The notes below the pieces were generated by a model. That model did no database searches. It worked only from the letters and a program-made list of their open reading frames with translations, and had not been told where the DNA came from. DNA of 64,000 nt from Pseudovibrio sp. Tun.PSC04-5.I4 (GTDB taxonomy: Bacteria > Pseudomonadota > Alphaproteobacteria > Rhizobiales > Stappiaceae). The stretch is taken from assembly GCF_900104145.1 (NCBI RefSeq), contig NZ_FNLB01000006.1, forward strand, positions 2,492,501-2,556,500. Direction: 5' to 3'. Positions 44,158 through 53,649 of the stretch are shown piece after piece (positions within the stretch are counted from its first letter, which is position 1; the number at the start of each line of letters is the position of its first letter). A program made the position numbers and the translations under genes.

Positions 44158-44661
44158 GTCTGCAATGCGCTGGAAGATCACATCAAGCTCTTCACTGAGC
44201 GAGCTCAGATCTTCCGCAGCAGTATCGCGATAGGGCTGGAATACAAAGCTTGGTGTCTTCCACGAGAGTGTCGTTGATCCATTTCTGCTTTCTGTCAGGT
44301 AGAACCTTATAGGCGCTTCAATGCCTGACTGTACGTTAGCGGCCAACATTCTTCTGGCAAAATCATTCCGAAATACGCCAATGACGTAGTTGCCGGGAAT
44401 CTCGAAGCCGTTTGCTTTGGCTCCGCGAGAGGCACTGGCCATGCTGACCAAGAGCATATCTTCTTCGCGAATGGCTTTCTTCAAAGAATCCAGCAGGTCT
44501 TCAATGGCCATTGTGGTTTCAATCACACGCCAACCATTGCGTGGAAGAACCTTGCCTTCTTGTGCCTGTTCTGTGGTGATCTGAGCTTGCGAGGGTTGAA
44601 AGGCGGCCATGACGAACATCAATGTTCCGACAAAGCCGAGCATACCGGTGAGAACTTTCAT
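44137..44661 (-). CDS. Exported DUF302 family protein
   Basis: A 174-residue protein with a signal peptide (VLTGMLGFVGTLMFVMAAFQ, cleavage near SQA-QI) and a DUF302 domain. The domain is visible in LLDSLKKAIREEDMLLVSMA, FEIPGNYVIGVFRNDFARRM and IEAPIRFYLTESRNGSTTLS. The fold is shared by small proteins of unknown function, some linked to sulfur or metal metabolism. It lies 130 bp downstream of the YeeE/TsuA-type transporter on the same strand; joint transcription is possible. Confidence 0.85.
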   Translation of the reverse strand: MKVLTGMLGFVGTLMFVMAAFQPSQAQITTEQAQEGKVLPRNGWRVIETTMAIEDLLDSLKKAIREEDMLLVSMASASRGAKANGFEIPGNYVIGVFRNDFARRMLAANVQSGIEAPIRFYLTESRNGSTTLSWKTPSFVFQPYRDTAAEDLSSLSEELDVIFQRIADRATGNT

Positions 44662-44790
44662 TCCAAAATCCTTCTCTCATCTCAATCATTTTAGGTGGGG
44701 GATCTCAACAGGCAGTTGTCCAGTCCCCCTCCATTTTAATGGGCTAAATTTTAGTGGTTTTGTCTCTTTGCATTCTGGCAAATCGCCAAA

Positions 44791-45996
44791 CTACTTTGCT
44801 GATACTGGAGCTGGATCCATACCAACCCAATAACGGACACGCGCCCCAATCATGGAGCCTGCAAAAGCGAAGACCAACCACAGCCAGCCGTGCATAGAGC
44901 CAGAAGTTATGCCCCCCAGATAGGCTCCGATATTGCAGCCGTAGGCAAGGCGTGCGCCATAGCCGAGCATCAACCCGCCTACAATTGCAGTTCCCGCATC
45001 CCGTAGATTTATTTTTTTCGTGGGGTTGAATTTTCCAGCAAGGCCAGCCGCAATCAGCGCGCCTAAAACGATGCCGAAATTCATGACGGATGTGGAATCT
45101 GCGAAGACAGAGTTTTTGATCGCACCAACCTGCCCTTTCCAATAGGGCCAGGTCTCGACCGGGATGCCAACAGCGTAGAAAATCTTCGCGCCCCAGAGAG
45201 CAAATCCAGATGTGATGCCCCAAGGACGACGCAGCACAATGAACGTAAGAACGCAAACCAACGCTAATATCAACGCACCCAGTACATAGCCCCATTGGCC
45301 CTGTAAAAGGGAGGTTGTTTTGCGTGGTTTTTCCAGCCCACCCCATTGCTTTTTCTCGATAAACACAGAGGCGATAGCAAACGCTATTAACGGTACAATA
45401 GTGATTAGAAGCGCAGGCACGACCCCAAAACCACGCACAAGCGAAAACGCCGGTATTCTTGGAAGTGAATTCCAAAACGGGAGGTGCGCTGTTGCAATCA
45501 CACTGCCCAAAATGAAGAAGGCAAGCGTGATGAGCATTCGTGATGATCCGCCGCCCACAGTGAACAAGGTGCCTGATCCACATCCGCCGCCAAGCTGCAT
45601 GCCAACGCCGAAAATGAAAGCCCCAATTGCGGCTCCAACGCCAAACGGGAATACAAACCCACCTGTTCTAATTCCAATGTCCGGCCCGTATTGCAGGAGT
45701 GGGAAACTTATCAAACAAACCAATGAGATAAGCAGGAATTGAGCGCGCAGGCCCTGCCCCCTTCGCTGGGTCACAATTCGGCGCCATGCAGCGGTGAAGC
45801 CGAAGCTGGTGTGATATAAGGCAACACCGGCCAGTGCGCCGATCATTGCGCCACCCATTACGCGCCAGCCATTGTACTGAAAGCCCAGCGTTGCGACGAC
45901 CGCCAACGCAAGCAATGCGCCGATTACGATCGCAACCTGTGGAGATTGTAGGTGCTGATCCACTTTTGTTTGTTGATAGCTACTGGTGTTCGCCAT
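44791..45996 (-). CDS. YeeE/YedE (TsuA-like) transporter
   Basis: A 401-residue inner-membrane protein with about ten helices, of the YeeE/TsuA family that imports thiosulfate or other sulfur species. The conserved cysteine motifs are present: MQLGGGCGSGTLFTVGGGSS in the first half and ARLAYGCNIGAYLGGITSGS in the second, the sites through which the substrate is passed in known TsuA. Length exceeds E. coli YeeE (352) by an N-terminal stretch. No TusA/YeeD gene is adjacent. The DUF302 gene downstream may work with it. Confidence 0.9.
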   Translation of the reverse strand: MANTSSYQQTKVDQHLQSPQVAIVIGALLALAVVATLGFQYNGWRVMGGAMIGALAGVALYHTSFGFTAAWRRIVTQRRGQGLRAQFLLISLVCLISFPLLQYGPDIGIRTGGFVFPFGVGAAIGAFIFGVGMQLGGGCGSGTLFTVGGGSSRMLITLAFFILGSVIATAHLPFWNSLPRIPAFSLVRGFGVVPALLITIVPLIAFAIASVFIEKKQWGGLEKPRKTTSLLQGQWGYVLGALILALVCVLTFIVLRRPWGITSGFALWGAKIFYAVGIPVETWPYWKGQVGAIKNSVFADSTSVMNFGIVLGALIAAGLAGKFNPTKKINLRDAGTAIVGGLMLGYGARLAYGCNIGAYLGGITSGSMHGWLWLVFAFAGSMIGARVRYWVGMDPAPVSAK

Positions 45997-46471
45997 TAAT
46001 TCGCCATGTACTTAGAGTCTTTTCTGATAGGGACATTACACAGAGGTGATCAACTAGAAAATCAAGAAGGAGTGAACACTATTTTCCGGGGCAAACAAAC
46101 TAAGATTTAAATCTAATAAATACTGCAAAACTATAACTTTAATTTCTACCGGGTTACTTATACAGTCATGATGACCTAGTAATAAATTACATGTTGGTTT
46201 CTATTTGTCGCAGATTTCATCTTATGAAAGAGAATAGCGTTTTCCATTTCTTCATGTCGCTAAACTATACTTTCTACATAAACAAAACTTGCTGATATTA
46301 AACACCATTTTGTGTGTTGAACGTCATCGCCAGTTTTGAAAGGGTTCTGATCAACAGATCTTCTTGGCAGAGCTGTGCCGAACTGCAAAGTGAAATTGTG
46401 TGGTCCAACCCACAAGCTATCGAACCTCACAATGCAACCAGCACACATCTCCACAACTACGGGTCGCATCC
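45997..46471. other. A+T-rich intergenic region
   Basis: This 475 bp stretch separates the divergent transporter and TPR-protein genes. A dyad GTCAT-G-ATGAC lies at 46165-46175. Several overlapping short frames are present but none has family-like sequence. It presumably holds both promoters; nothing else is recognised. Confidence 0.5.
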
Positions 46472-47857
46472 ATGCGCATTGATGACCAGTTCGAATACTC
46501 GGTAACACTCTCCGACAAGAGTGCATTAACACACTGGAATAACACTATTCTTGCGTTTCTTGCGCATAGTGCTGCTACTCCAGAGCACCTGACAAAAACA
46601 CTGGAGGCAGACCCACAGTTTGCTCTAGCTCAGGCTGCTCGCGGTCTCTTCTGCCTGCTGCTTGGCAGACGTGAAATGACTGCAACTGCTTTTGAAGCTT
46701 ATGCCATTGCTGATAAGAGCCGTAAGCACACTGCAATTACAGACCGCGAAGACGTGGTGGTTGATGCACTTAACGACTGGCTTCAGGGGTACCCAACCAA
46801 ATCTGCCGATCGTTTGGATCAGATGTTGTCGAAGTATCCACGAGATGCGCTTCTTCTCAAGCTTGTACATGGCATTCGCTTTGTTCTTGGCCAGCCTTCT
46901 CGCATGCGGTCATCTATTGAAGGTGTGATTTCATCCTATGAAGATGATCATATTGCCAAAGGCTATGTAAACGGCTGTTACTCCTTCGCCCTTGAAGAAA
47001 CAGGTGATTTTGGAGAAGCTGAACGGATTGGCCGTGATGCAGTTTCCATCCAAGGCGATGACGCCTGGGGCCTCCATGCTGTTGCTCATGTGTTGGATAT
47101 GACGGGCCGAGCGGAACAGGGTATCAAGTGGTTGGATGATCAACCAAAGGCTTGGGAACACTGCAATAACTTCGGTTATCACGTCTGGTGGCACCTTGCT
47201 TTGTTGCATCTGGACCGTGGCAACATTGAGCGCGTTTTCGAGCTTTACGACCATAAGTTCCGCAAAGACCACACCGACGACTACCGTGATATCTCCAACG
47301 CAGCCTCAATGCTGGTTCGTTTGGAACTGGAAGGCGTCAAGGTTGGAAATCGTTGGGAAGAACTCGCGGGCATCAGCGACAAGCGGACCGACGATTCCTG
47401 TAATGTTTTCGCAGACTTGCACTACATGATGGCTTTGCTGGGCGACAATCGTCGTCAGGCTTCTGACCGTCTTCTCACCCGAATGCGGACATTTGGCGAA
47501 GAAGACAGCAATGAAATGTCACATGTTACTAAAACAGCAGGCTCTCCAACAGCTTCTGGCTTGATGCAATTTAAGAATGGCAATTACTTCAGCGCTTACC
47601 ACCATCTGGCTGAGGCACGTCCTCTGATGCAGACGGTAGGCGGCAGTCACGCCCAACGAGATGTGTTTGAACGCATTACAATTGAAGCTGCTTTGCGTGC
47701 TGGCCTTTGTCAGGAAGCAAAGCGCATGATTGACGAACGCACACGCATCAGAGGCGGTTCAGACACATATGCCGAAACACGGATGGCACAGGCAACGCGT
47801 ATGACACAGGCCACAGACCTGATGCAGAGCGAACATCTGCGCTTTCGTATGGGATAA
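46472..47857 (+). CDS. TTC38-like tetratricopeptide repeat protein
   Basis: A 461-residue soluble protein made of helical repeats. The N-terminal FLAHSAATPEHLTKTLEADP and FALAQAARGLFCLLLGRRE, the middle KGYVNGCYSFALEETGDFGE with DAWGLHAVAHVLDMTGRAEQ, and YHVWWHLALLHLDRG match the family of eukaryotic TTC38 and its bacterial homologues. The HxxAH and HxWWH positions are conserved and could mark an unrecognised active site. Function is unknown in all homologues I know. The ATG at 46472 is preferred. The opgC gene follows by 99 bp; joint transcription is possible. Confidence 0.87.
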   Translation: MRIDDQFEYSVTLSDKSALTHWNNTILAFLAHSAATPEHLTKTLEADPQFALAQAARGLFCLLLGRREMTATAFEAYAIADKSRKHTAITDREDVVVDALNDWLQGYPTKSADRLDQMLSKYPRDALLLKLVHGIRFVLGQPSRMRSSIEGVISSYEDDHIAKGYVNGCYSFALEETGDFGEAERIGRDAVSIQGDDAWGLHAVAHVLDMTGRAEQGIKWLDDQPKAWEHCNNFGYHVWWHLALLHLDRGNIERVFELYDHKFRKDHTDDYRDISNAASMLVRLELEGVKVGNRWEELAGISDKRTDDSCNVFADLHYMMALLGDNRRQASDRLLTRMRTFGEEDSNEMSHVTKTAGSPTASGLMQFKNGNYFSAYHHLAEARPLMQTVGGSHAQRDVFERITIEAALRAGLCQEAKRMIDERTRIRGGSDTYAETRMAQATRMTQATDLMQSEHLRFRMG

Positions 47858-47956
47858 ATAATGGTGCTGCTTCGGGGAGTTTCGAAGTAGCCTTTCCTCT
47901 TGTATATGTTGAGTTTCAAAGACATCGTGAACAAACACAGTATTTCGCCTAGCCCT

Positions 47957-49108
47957 ATGCAAACGGCAAACCGACAAAGAGATCCACGCCTCGATTTTTT
48001 CCGAGGCATCGCAATGTTCATAATCTTCATTGCCCATCTGCCAGCAAACAGTTGGGCTCTTTGGATTCCGGCGCGCTTTGGCTTTTCCGATGCCACTGAG
48101 ATCTTTGTTTTCTGCTCCGGAATGGCTTCCGCTATTGCCTTTGGCCGTGTGTTTGAACTGCATGGTCTAGCTATGGGTAGTGCCCGTGTAATTTATCGCG
48201 TCTGGCAAGTGTATTGGGCTCATATCTGCTTGTTTCTTGGCGTTGCAGGTATGCTTGCATTCTTACAAATCAATGGCTTAACCAGCGAAGATTACGTGGG
48301 TAAACTGAATCTCTGGCCCTTCTTCGAGGACCCAGTTTTCCAACTTCCGGGCTTACTAACTCTCACCTACGTGCCGAATTACTTTGATATTCTGCCGATG
48401 TATCTGGTGATTTTGGCCATGCTGCCGCTGGTGATGATTGCTTATTACACAGCGGGCCGCGGAGCTGTTCTGGCGCTTGTTGTGGGGTTCTGGTTGATAG
48501 CTACATTCCGATTTGTGGACTTCCCAGCTGAGCCATGGTCGGATCGTCGTTGGTTCTTCAATCCATTTGCATGGCAGCTTCTGTTCTTCACCGGCTTTGC
48601 TTTCATTAAGGGCTGGATCCCTCGTCCTCCGGTGAAAAAGCGACTGCTGTTTTTAAGCGCGGCCATCATCATCCTTACTATTCCATTTGCCTATTTTCGT
48701 ATCCTCAATACGGTACCAGAGCTACGCCAGGTCGCCTGGGAGATTAGAGACCTCACCGTGAAATCTGAGATGGGTATTCTGCGCTACATTCACTTCCTTG
48801 CTCTTGCCTATGTGGCATGGGCAGCGGTTGGTGAAGGCGGGCATCGTTTGTTGCTGCAAGGTTTTGGCGGCAAGGTTGTGCGGGTCATAAAAAAGGTCGG
48901 GCAGCAATCTCTGGCTGTTTTCCTCGCCAGCTTGATCTTGGCGCAAGGCATTGCAGTTTTCCGCGATGAACTGGGGTTGAAAGGCACTCTCTCTGGTGGA
49001 GTTATGGCAAATCTTCTTGGGTTTGCTGGTCTTATCGCTGTGGCTTACGCGGTTGCCTGGTTTAAGGGCCAACCATGGAAAAAGGCCCGGGAACCCCGAG
49101 CCTCCTAA
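47957..49108 (+). CDS. opgC: OpgC family integral membrane protein (glucan succinylation)
   Basis: A 383-residue acyltransferase-3-like membrane protein with about ten helices. The start RDPRLDFFRGIAMFIIFIAH, then PARFGFSDATEIFVFCSG and MASAIAFGRVF, is the OpgC signature. OpgC transfers succinyl groups to osmoregulated periplasmic glucans. The start is uncertain: 47957 fits the family, but in-frame ATG at 47906 gives an N-terminus 17 residues longer. It converges with opgH, the glucan synthase, and its 3' end carries the opgH terminator on the other strand. Confidence 0.9.
   Translation: MQTANRQRDPRLDFFRGIAMFIIFIAHLPANSWALWIPARFGFSDATEIFVFCSGMASAIAFGRVFELHGLAMGSARVIYRVWQVYWAHICLFLGVAGMLAFLQINGLTSEDYVGKLNLWPFFEDPVFQLPGLLTLTYVPNYFDILPMYLVILAMLPLVMIAYYTAGRGAVLALVVGFWLIATFRFVDFPAEPWSDRRWFFNPFAWQLLFFTGFAFIKGWIPRPPVKKRLLFLSAAIIILTIPFAYFRILNTVPELRQVAWEIRDLTVKSEMGILRYIHFLALAYVAWAAVGEGGHRLLLQGFGGKVVRVIKKVGQQSLAVFLASLILAQGIAVFRDELGLKGTLSGGVMANLLGFAGLIAVAYAVAWFKGQPWKKAREPRAS
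49079..49103 (-). terminator. Terminator of opgH inside the opgC end
   Basis: On the minus strand AGGCTCGGG (49103-49095) pairs with CCCGGGCCT with one mismatch, over a three-base loop, and is followed by TTTTT (49083-49079). It lies 37 bp after the opgH stop and within the last codons of opgC. Confidence 0.75.
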
Positions 49109-49139
49109 TCTTCTCGTCATTTCCTGCGGCGAACTGCCT

Positions 49140-51017
49140 CTAACGCGCGGGAGCGGTCCTATCTCGTTTCTGCGCGAGAGCCCGTTCCATCTTTTCCTGC
49201 TCTTTGACAAGGCCCTGCAGTTCCTGCGGGGTCTTTCTTTCTTCCGGCAGTATCCAGAGACCAGACTGTTTGAAGAACAACCCCAGTGCTGGTTTGGAGG
49301 TGATGACTGCGAACGGGATTGTGAGAAGAGGGCCGACAATAATCGGCAGCAAAAGCCACGATTCAACGAGGCTGAAATTGGTGATCCATACAGTGCCTAC
49401 AATACCAAAAAGCGTTTGCGGCCAGAATTTTATGACTGCAATTGACCACGGAATGCCTTCCGGTTGTCTACTCTGGCCGCTCCAATCCGTTTTGCGGCCG
49501 GTAAACAGCTGCACCATAAATACACTATGCGCAATGGCCATAACGGGTGCCAAAAACATCGAAAACAGAAGCTCATAGAACGCGCTGACCGCGACAGATA
49601 GAAGCCCGCCGTATTCCTTCCGTTCTTTGCCAACTGTCAGTACATGCGTAAGCGTTGTCAGCTTTGGCGCAAACACCATCGTCATCACAATAATAATGAG
49701 TGCCGTGCCATAAACGGGATCGAAGACCAGCGTCCCCGGCTCAGCACTCGCCGCGGTGTAAGTAGCTGTCGCGATAAACAAAAGCCACGCTGGCGAGCCG
49801 ATGAACATGAGAATTGCAAGCACTAGCTGAATTCTACCAAGCAGCTTAAATCCCGGTGCTCTCAGCAACTTGAAATACTGCAAATTTCCATGGCACCAAC
49901 GGAGATCTCTGCGAATAAACTCAATGAGATGAGGCGGGTTTTCCTCATAGCTTCCGCCTTCAACCGGTAACACACGCACCTCATAACCAGCGTTGGCCAT
50001 CATAGCGGCCTCGACCTGATCATGGCTCAGGATTGGCCCGCTGAGAGCTCCATCTCCCGGAAGAGGTTTCAGCATACAATGCTGGATAAATGGCCTAATG
50101 CGGAAGATAGCGTTATGGCCCCAATATGGCCCACACGGACCTTGCCACCACGCAGCACCAAGTGTGTAAGAACGCATACCAAGACGCATTCCCCACTGAA
50201 ATACCCGTGTAAAGAACGAGCTGGTGGAAAGCCCGAGAACCAGACTCTGCAAAATACCCAAACGCGGGTTTGCGTTCATTTTGGTGACGAGGTTACACAG
50301 CACCTCCGCTGAAAGGAAACTATCTGCATCCAACACGATAGCGTACTCATGCCGCTTACCCCAGTTGTGACAGAAGTCCGCAACATTGCCCGCTTTGTAA
50401 CCGGTATTCTGCTCGCGTCGGCGATAAGTAACACTGATTTTGTTTTGCCAACGCGCGCGCAACAACGAGAACTCGCGGATTTCCTGAATGATGTGATCGG
50501 GCTCATTACTATCGCTCAGGACATAAAGAGAGAAGTAATGAAGCTTATCCATTTTCTCAAGATCCTGAAGCATAGCTTCCAGCTTAACAGCAACTTCTGG
50601 GGAATCCTCATTCCGCACGCAAGATAACAAAGCTGTCTGATTGTTGAGCATTGGTTTTGCTGCTTGTTCATTTTCCTCAGGCAAACTTGGAAATACGCTG
50701 GAGATAGGGTTTTTCGTAAACTTGAGCAGCATCAGGCCGATTATTCCGTGCCAGAAGCCAATAACCAACCACGGCAAGGTTACCAAAAACGCCAGAATCA
50801 TAATGACTTTTGGAGGAGAAAAACCTCCGACCGACAATGTTAAAGACATTAAGCCCACCAGACACAGCAGGGAGAGCGAAACGAGGCAGAAAAACAGAAG
50901 TCGTCGGCGGTATAAGCGTTTATTTTCGTTATGCTTCCCAACAATGTTGGTTGCAAGCAGCTGGTCAACAAGACCAGACCGCGTGTTCTCATCGTGAACG
51001 CGTGAATGCTTTCTCAT
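49140..51017 (-). CDS. opgH: Periplasmic glucan glucosyltransferase OpgH/MdoH
   Basis: A 625-residue GT2-family membrane enzyme that builds the beta-1,2 glucan backbone from UDP-glucose. It has membrane helices at both ends and the cytoplasmic catalytic domain with NTGYKAGNVADFCHNWGKRH, IVLDADSFLSAEVLCNLVTK (the DxD), QGPCGPYWGHNAIFR, ILSHDQVEAAMMANAGYEV and RRDLRWCHGNLQY (the Q/RxxRW-type end motif). It lacks the N-terminal extension of E. coli MdoH (847 aa), as in other short alphaproteobacterial forms. opgG is not adjacent. Confidence 0.93.
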   Translation of the reverse strand: MRKHSRVHDENTRSGLVDQLLATNIVGKHNENKRLYRRRLLFFCLVSLSLLCLVGLMSLTLSVGGFSPPKVIMILAFLVTLPWLVIGFWHGIIGLMLLKFTKNPISSVFPSLPEENEQAAKPMLNNQTALLSCVRNEDSPEVAVKLEAMLQDLEKMDKLHYFSLYVLSDSNEPDHIIQEIREFSLLRARWQNKISVTYRRREQNTGYKAGNVADFCHNWGKRHEYAIVLDADSFLSAEVLCNLVTKMNANPRLGILQSLVLGLSTSSFFTRVFQWGMRLGMRSYTLGAAWWQGPCGPYWGHNAIFRIRPFIQHCMLKPLPGDGALSGPILSHDQVEAAMMANAGYEVRVLPVEGGSYEENPPHLIEFIRRDLRWCHGNLQYFKLLRAPGFKLLGRIQLVLAILMFIGSPAWLLFIATATYTAASAEPGTLVFDPVYGTALIIIVMTMVFAPKLTTLTHVLTVGKERKEYGGLLSVAVSAFYELLFSMFLAPVMAIAHSVFMVQLFTGRKTDWSGQSRQPEGIPWSIAVIKFWPQTLFGIVGTVWITNFSLVESWLLLPIIVGPLLTIPFAVITSKPALGLFFKQSGLWILPEERKTPQELQGLVKEQEKMERALAQKRDRTAPAR

Positions 51018-51131
51018 GGTCTACCCAAATTTTTATTGTTCTTAGAGGCACCTACATTTCTGCTAGTTTCCTTTGTTCACGTTTCCCTAGAGTATATTTG
51101 TGAAAACTTAGCGATCCGGGGAGCGCTTTAC

Positions 51132-52109
51132 GTGCCTGATATTGCCAGAGCGCTTTGGTATACAGCGCCTCAAACTATTGAAATTCGAGAGGAAAAACTC
51201 TCTCAACCATCTGGTAACCGTGTTTACTTAAAAACCCACGCTTCTGCGATCAGCCGAGGCACCGAGGCAATTGTGTTTCGAGGGGATGTGCCAGTGAGCG
51301 AACAAGAGCGCATGCAGGCACCATTTCAGGAAGGAGCTTTTCCCTTTCCTGTTAAATACGGGTATGCAAATGTTTCCGAAGTTATTGAAACTAAAGGAAA
51401 TTTAAAATCTGGACAACGTGTTTTTTCCCTGTTTCCGCATCAAAGCAATTTCCTGCTTCCAGAAGAAGCTCTTTACCTCATACCCGAGGATGTACCTAGT
51501 ACGCGGGCTACACTTGCTGCCAACATGGAGACTGCGCTGAATATTCTCTGGGATGCTGCGGTTTTGCCATGTGCGCATGTCACAGTGGTGGGGACTGGGA
51601 CGCTAGGGTCTCTTGTCGGATACTTATCTGCGCGCATAGCGGGTGTAAAAGTAACAATGGTTGATGTGAACAAGCGCCGACAAGATATCGCTGATGCGTT
51701 TTCCTGCGCGTTCTCCACTCCAGAAGTAGCTGTCGGAAATCAAGACGTGATTATTCATTGCAGCGCTTCTGAAGCAGGCTTGAACACAGCAATCCGTATT
51801 GCCGGAAGGGAAGCACGGATCGTGGAAGCCTCGTGGTATGGCCGCCGTCCTTCGGGTCTGTCATTGGGCGGTAGTTTTCACAGCCAACGCCTCAGCCTCA
51901 TTTCCTCTCAAGTGGGACAAGTTGCCCCGATCATGCGACCCCGCTGGACGCATCGCAGACGCATGGAAGCTGCAATTACTCTGCTGAAGGACGACGTTCT
52001 GGATACACTTCTGGCACCACCGATCCAATTTGAAGATGCACCAACTTATTTACCAGAGATTTTGGCGGGCAAGAAAGACACCGTTTGTCAGCCTATTATT
52101 TATTCGTGA
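51132..52109 (+). CDS. MDR-type (zinc-binding alcohol dehydrogenase-like) oxidoreductase
   Basis: A 325-residue medium-chain dehydrogenase. It starts with GTG at 51132 (VPDIARALWYTAP). The GroES-like part has THASAISRGTEAIVFRGDVP and FPVKYGYANVSEVIETKGNL, and the Rossmann part VTVVGTGTLGSLVGYLSARI. The canonical catalytic-zinc GHE motif is not evident. It is the first gene of a tight four-gene operon with a PTPS-fold protein, a glycosyltransferase and a methyltransferase. I recall the same gene order in other alphaproteobacteria and in actinobacteria, with no assigned pathway. It probably oxidises or reduces the pathway intermediate. Confidence 0.85.
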   Translation: MPDIARALWYTAPQTIEIREEKLSQPSGNRVYLKTHASAISRGTEAIVFRGDVPVSEQERMQAPFQEGAFPFPVKYGYANVSEVIETKGNLKSGQRVFSLFPHQSNFLLPEEALYLIPEDVPSTRATLAANMETALNILWDAAVLPCAHVTVVGTGTLGSLVGYLSARIAGVKVTMVDVNKRRQDIADAFSCAFSTPEVAVGNQDVIIHCSASEAGLNTAIRIAGREARIVEASWYGRRPSGLSLGGSFHSQRLSLISSQVGQVAPIMRPRWTHRRRMEAAITLLKDDVLDTLLAPPIQFEDAPTYLPEILAGKKDTVCQPIIYS

Positions 52110-52130
52110 TTTTGAAGAGGATTTCTGAGC

Positions 52131-52550
52131 ATGTATTCAGTCGAAATCAGCAATCACGTTATGATTGCACACAGCTTAAAAGGTGAGGTTTTTGGTCCGG
52201 CGGAACAGCTGCATGGGCTAACTGCACATGTTCATGTCGCAATATTTGCTGAAGAGCTGGATGAGAACAGCATTGTTATTGATATTGGCAATGCGCTGGA
52301 TGTCTTGGCAGAAATCCTGCACCCGCTTAACTACAAAAACTTAGATGATCTCCCGCAATTTAAAGGGAGAAATACGACAGTCGATTTTTTGTGCAGCTAT
52401 ATTTACCAGCGTGTATGCGATGCAGCATACCTGCATAAATTAGGCCGTGAACCTGGCGAGCTGAGTAAAGTCCGCGTAATGATTTCTGAAAACCCCAATG
52501 CTCGTGCTTCCTATGAAGCACCGCTTACAGCGTCCGAGGCCCATGAGTAA
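52131..52550 (+). CDS. PTPS/QueD-fold protein with altered active site
   Basis: A 139-residue member of the 6-pyruvoyl-tetrahydropterin synthase / 6-carboxytetrahydropterin synthase superfamily. His 14 (IAHSLKG) and His 28 (LHG) match two zinc ligands. The third ligand, His in LHGH, is Leu 30. The catalytic Cys four residues before LHG is Ala 24, and the catalytic His of LDHH aligns to LNYKNLDD. The conserved late Glu (SENPNARASYE) is kept. So normal QueD chemistry is unlikely. It sits second in the dehydrogenase-glycosyltransferase-methyltransferase operon and overlaps the next gene. Confidence 0.85.
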   Translation: MYSVEISNHVMIAHSLKGEVFGPAEQLHGLTAHVHVAIFAEELDENSIVIDIGNALDVLAEILHPLNYKNLDDLPQFKGRNTTVDFLCSYIYQRVCDAAYLHKLGREPGELSKVRVMISENPNARASYEAPLTASEAHE

Positions 52551-53649
52551 TTTAGATACGCAGCTTGAGCAAACAGCCACTTCTGCGCTTAAAACATGTC
52601 ATTTCATTTTCCCAGGTGACATAAATACCGCGAGTGGTGGCTACCGCTATGATCGCGAAATCATTCGTGGTTTACAGGCTCAGAACTGGGAGGTATCCCT
52701 CATCAGTCTCGAAGGCGCGTACCCAAACCCTACGCATGAAGATAAAGCTCTCGCACAGCATGCTGTCGATGACCTCCCCGAAAGCTCTCTCGTTGTCATT
52801 GATGGGCTTGCATTAGGGGCTTCACCTGAGCTGGCTGAGCATGTTGCACGTAAGCATCGTCTCATCGCTCTGGTACATCATCCGCTTTGCCTCGAAAGCG
52901 GTATAGATCCCAGATTAGCGGCGGACCTGAAAACATTAGAAATTGCTGCGTTGAAATATGCGACGCACGTCATCGTCACCAGTTCCGCAACGAAAACAAA
53001 TTTTGAAGAGTTGATGGGGGTTCCATCACAAAACATCAGCGTGGTTTTGCCTGGGACCGACCGTCCTGATCTGTCCTGTTTGCAAAGAAAAAATACCAGT
53101 AGTGAACCAGTCAAGTTACTTTGTGTGGGATCTTTGGTTCCACGTAAGGGGCAGCTACATCTTGTTGAAGCAATGAGCAAATTGCAAGACTTGGAGTGGC
53201 AGTTGGATTTGATCGGCTCCACCAGTTTTGCCCCTGATTATGCAGTGCAAGTGCGAAAACGGATCGCCCACTATGGTCTTTCTGACAGGATTAATTTGCG
53301 TGGCGGTATACCGAAAGCAGAACTCACGGGCTTTTATGAGAGAGCTGACGTGTTTGTTCTGCCAACCTATTATGAAGGCTATGGCATGGCATTTGCTGAG
53401 GCAATGAGCTTCGGCCTACCTGTTATAGCCAGCGGAGATGGCGCTGTTTCATCCACGGTACCTTCTAGTGCCGGCATTCATTTTAAAGTTGGTGATGAAA
53501 GCGAACTGAAAGATGCATTGCATTTGCTTTTGACAGATTCCACGCGGCGTCAAGAGCTCTCTAAAGGTGCGGCGGCGGCAGCTCGGGCATTGCCTGACTG
53601 GAATGAGAGCGCACAGGCCTTCTCCAGCATATTGGAGGCGCAACTTTGA
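52543..53649 (+). CDS. GT4-family glycosyltransferase
   Basis: A 368-residue GT-B fold enzyme. N-terminal CHFIFPGDINTASGGYRYDR resembles the acceptor domain start (a GG-x-R motif). The nucleotide-sugar domain has LLCVGSLVPRKGQLHLVEAM (near 190-209), YGLSDRINLRGGIPKAELTG, FVLPTYYEGYGMAFAEAMSF and GLPVIASGDGA, the E-x7-E motif of GT4. It starts eight bases inside the preceding PTPS-fold gene and overlaps the methyltransferase gene by 4 bp. In this setting it probably glycosylates the small molecule made by the cluster rather than a lipid or polymer; that is inference. Confidence 0.88.
   Translation: MSNLDTQLEQTATSALKTCHFIFPGDINTASGGYRYDREIIRGLQAQNWEVSLISLEGAYPNPTHEDKALAQHAVDDLPESSLVVIDGLALGASPELAEHVARKHRLIALVHHPLCLESGIDPRLAADLKTLEIAALKYATHVIVTSSATKTNFEELMGVPSQNISVVLPGTDRPDLSCLQRKNTSSEPVKLLCVGSLVPRKGQLHLVEAMSKLQDLEWQLDLIGSTSFAPDYAVQVRKRIAHYGLSDRINLRGGIPKAELTGFYERADVFVLPTYYEGYGMAFAEAMSFGLPVIASGDGAVSSTVPSSAGIHFKVGDESELKDALHLLLTDSTRRQELSKGAAAAARALPDWNESAQAFSSILEAQL

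Noticed and set aside
46260..46532. A minus-strand frame in the 46.0-46.5 kb gap
   Set aside because: It overlaps the start of the TPR gene, has no recognisable domain or ribosome site, and its composition looks random.
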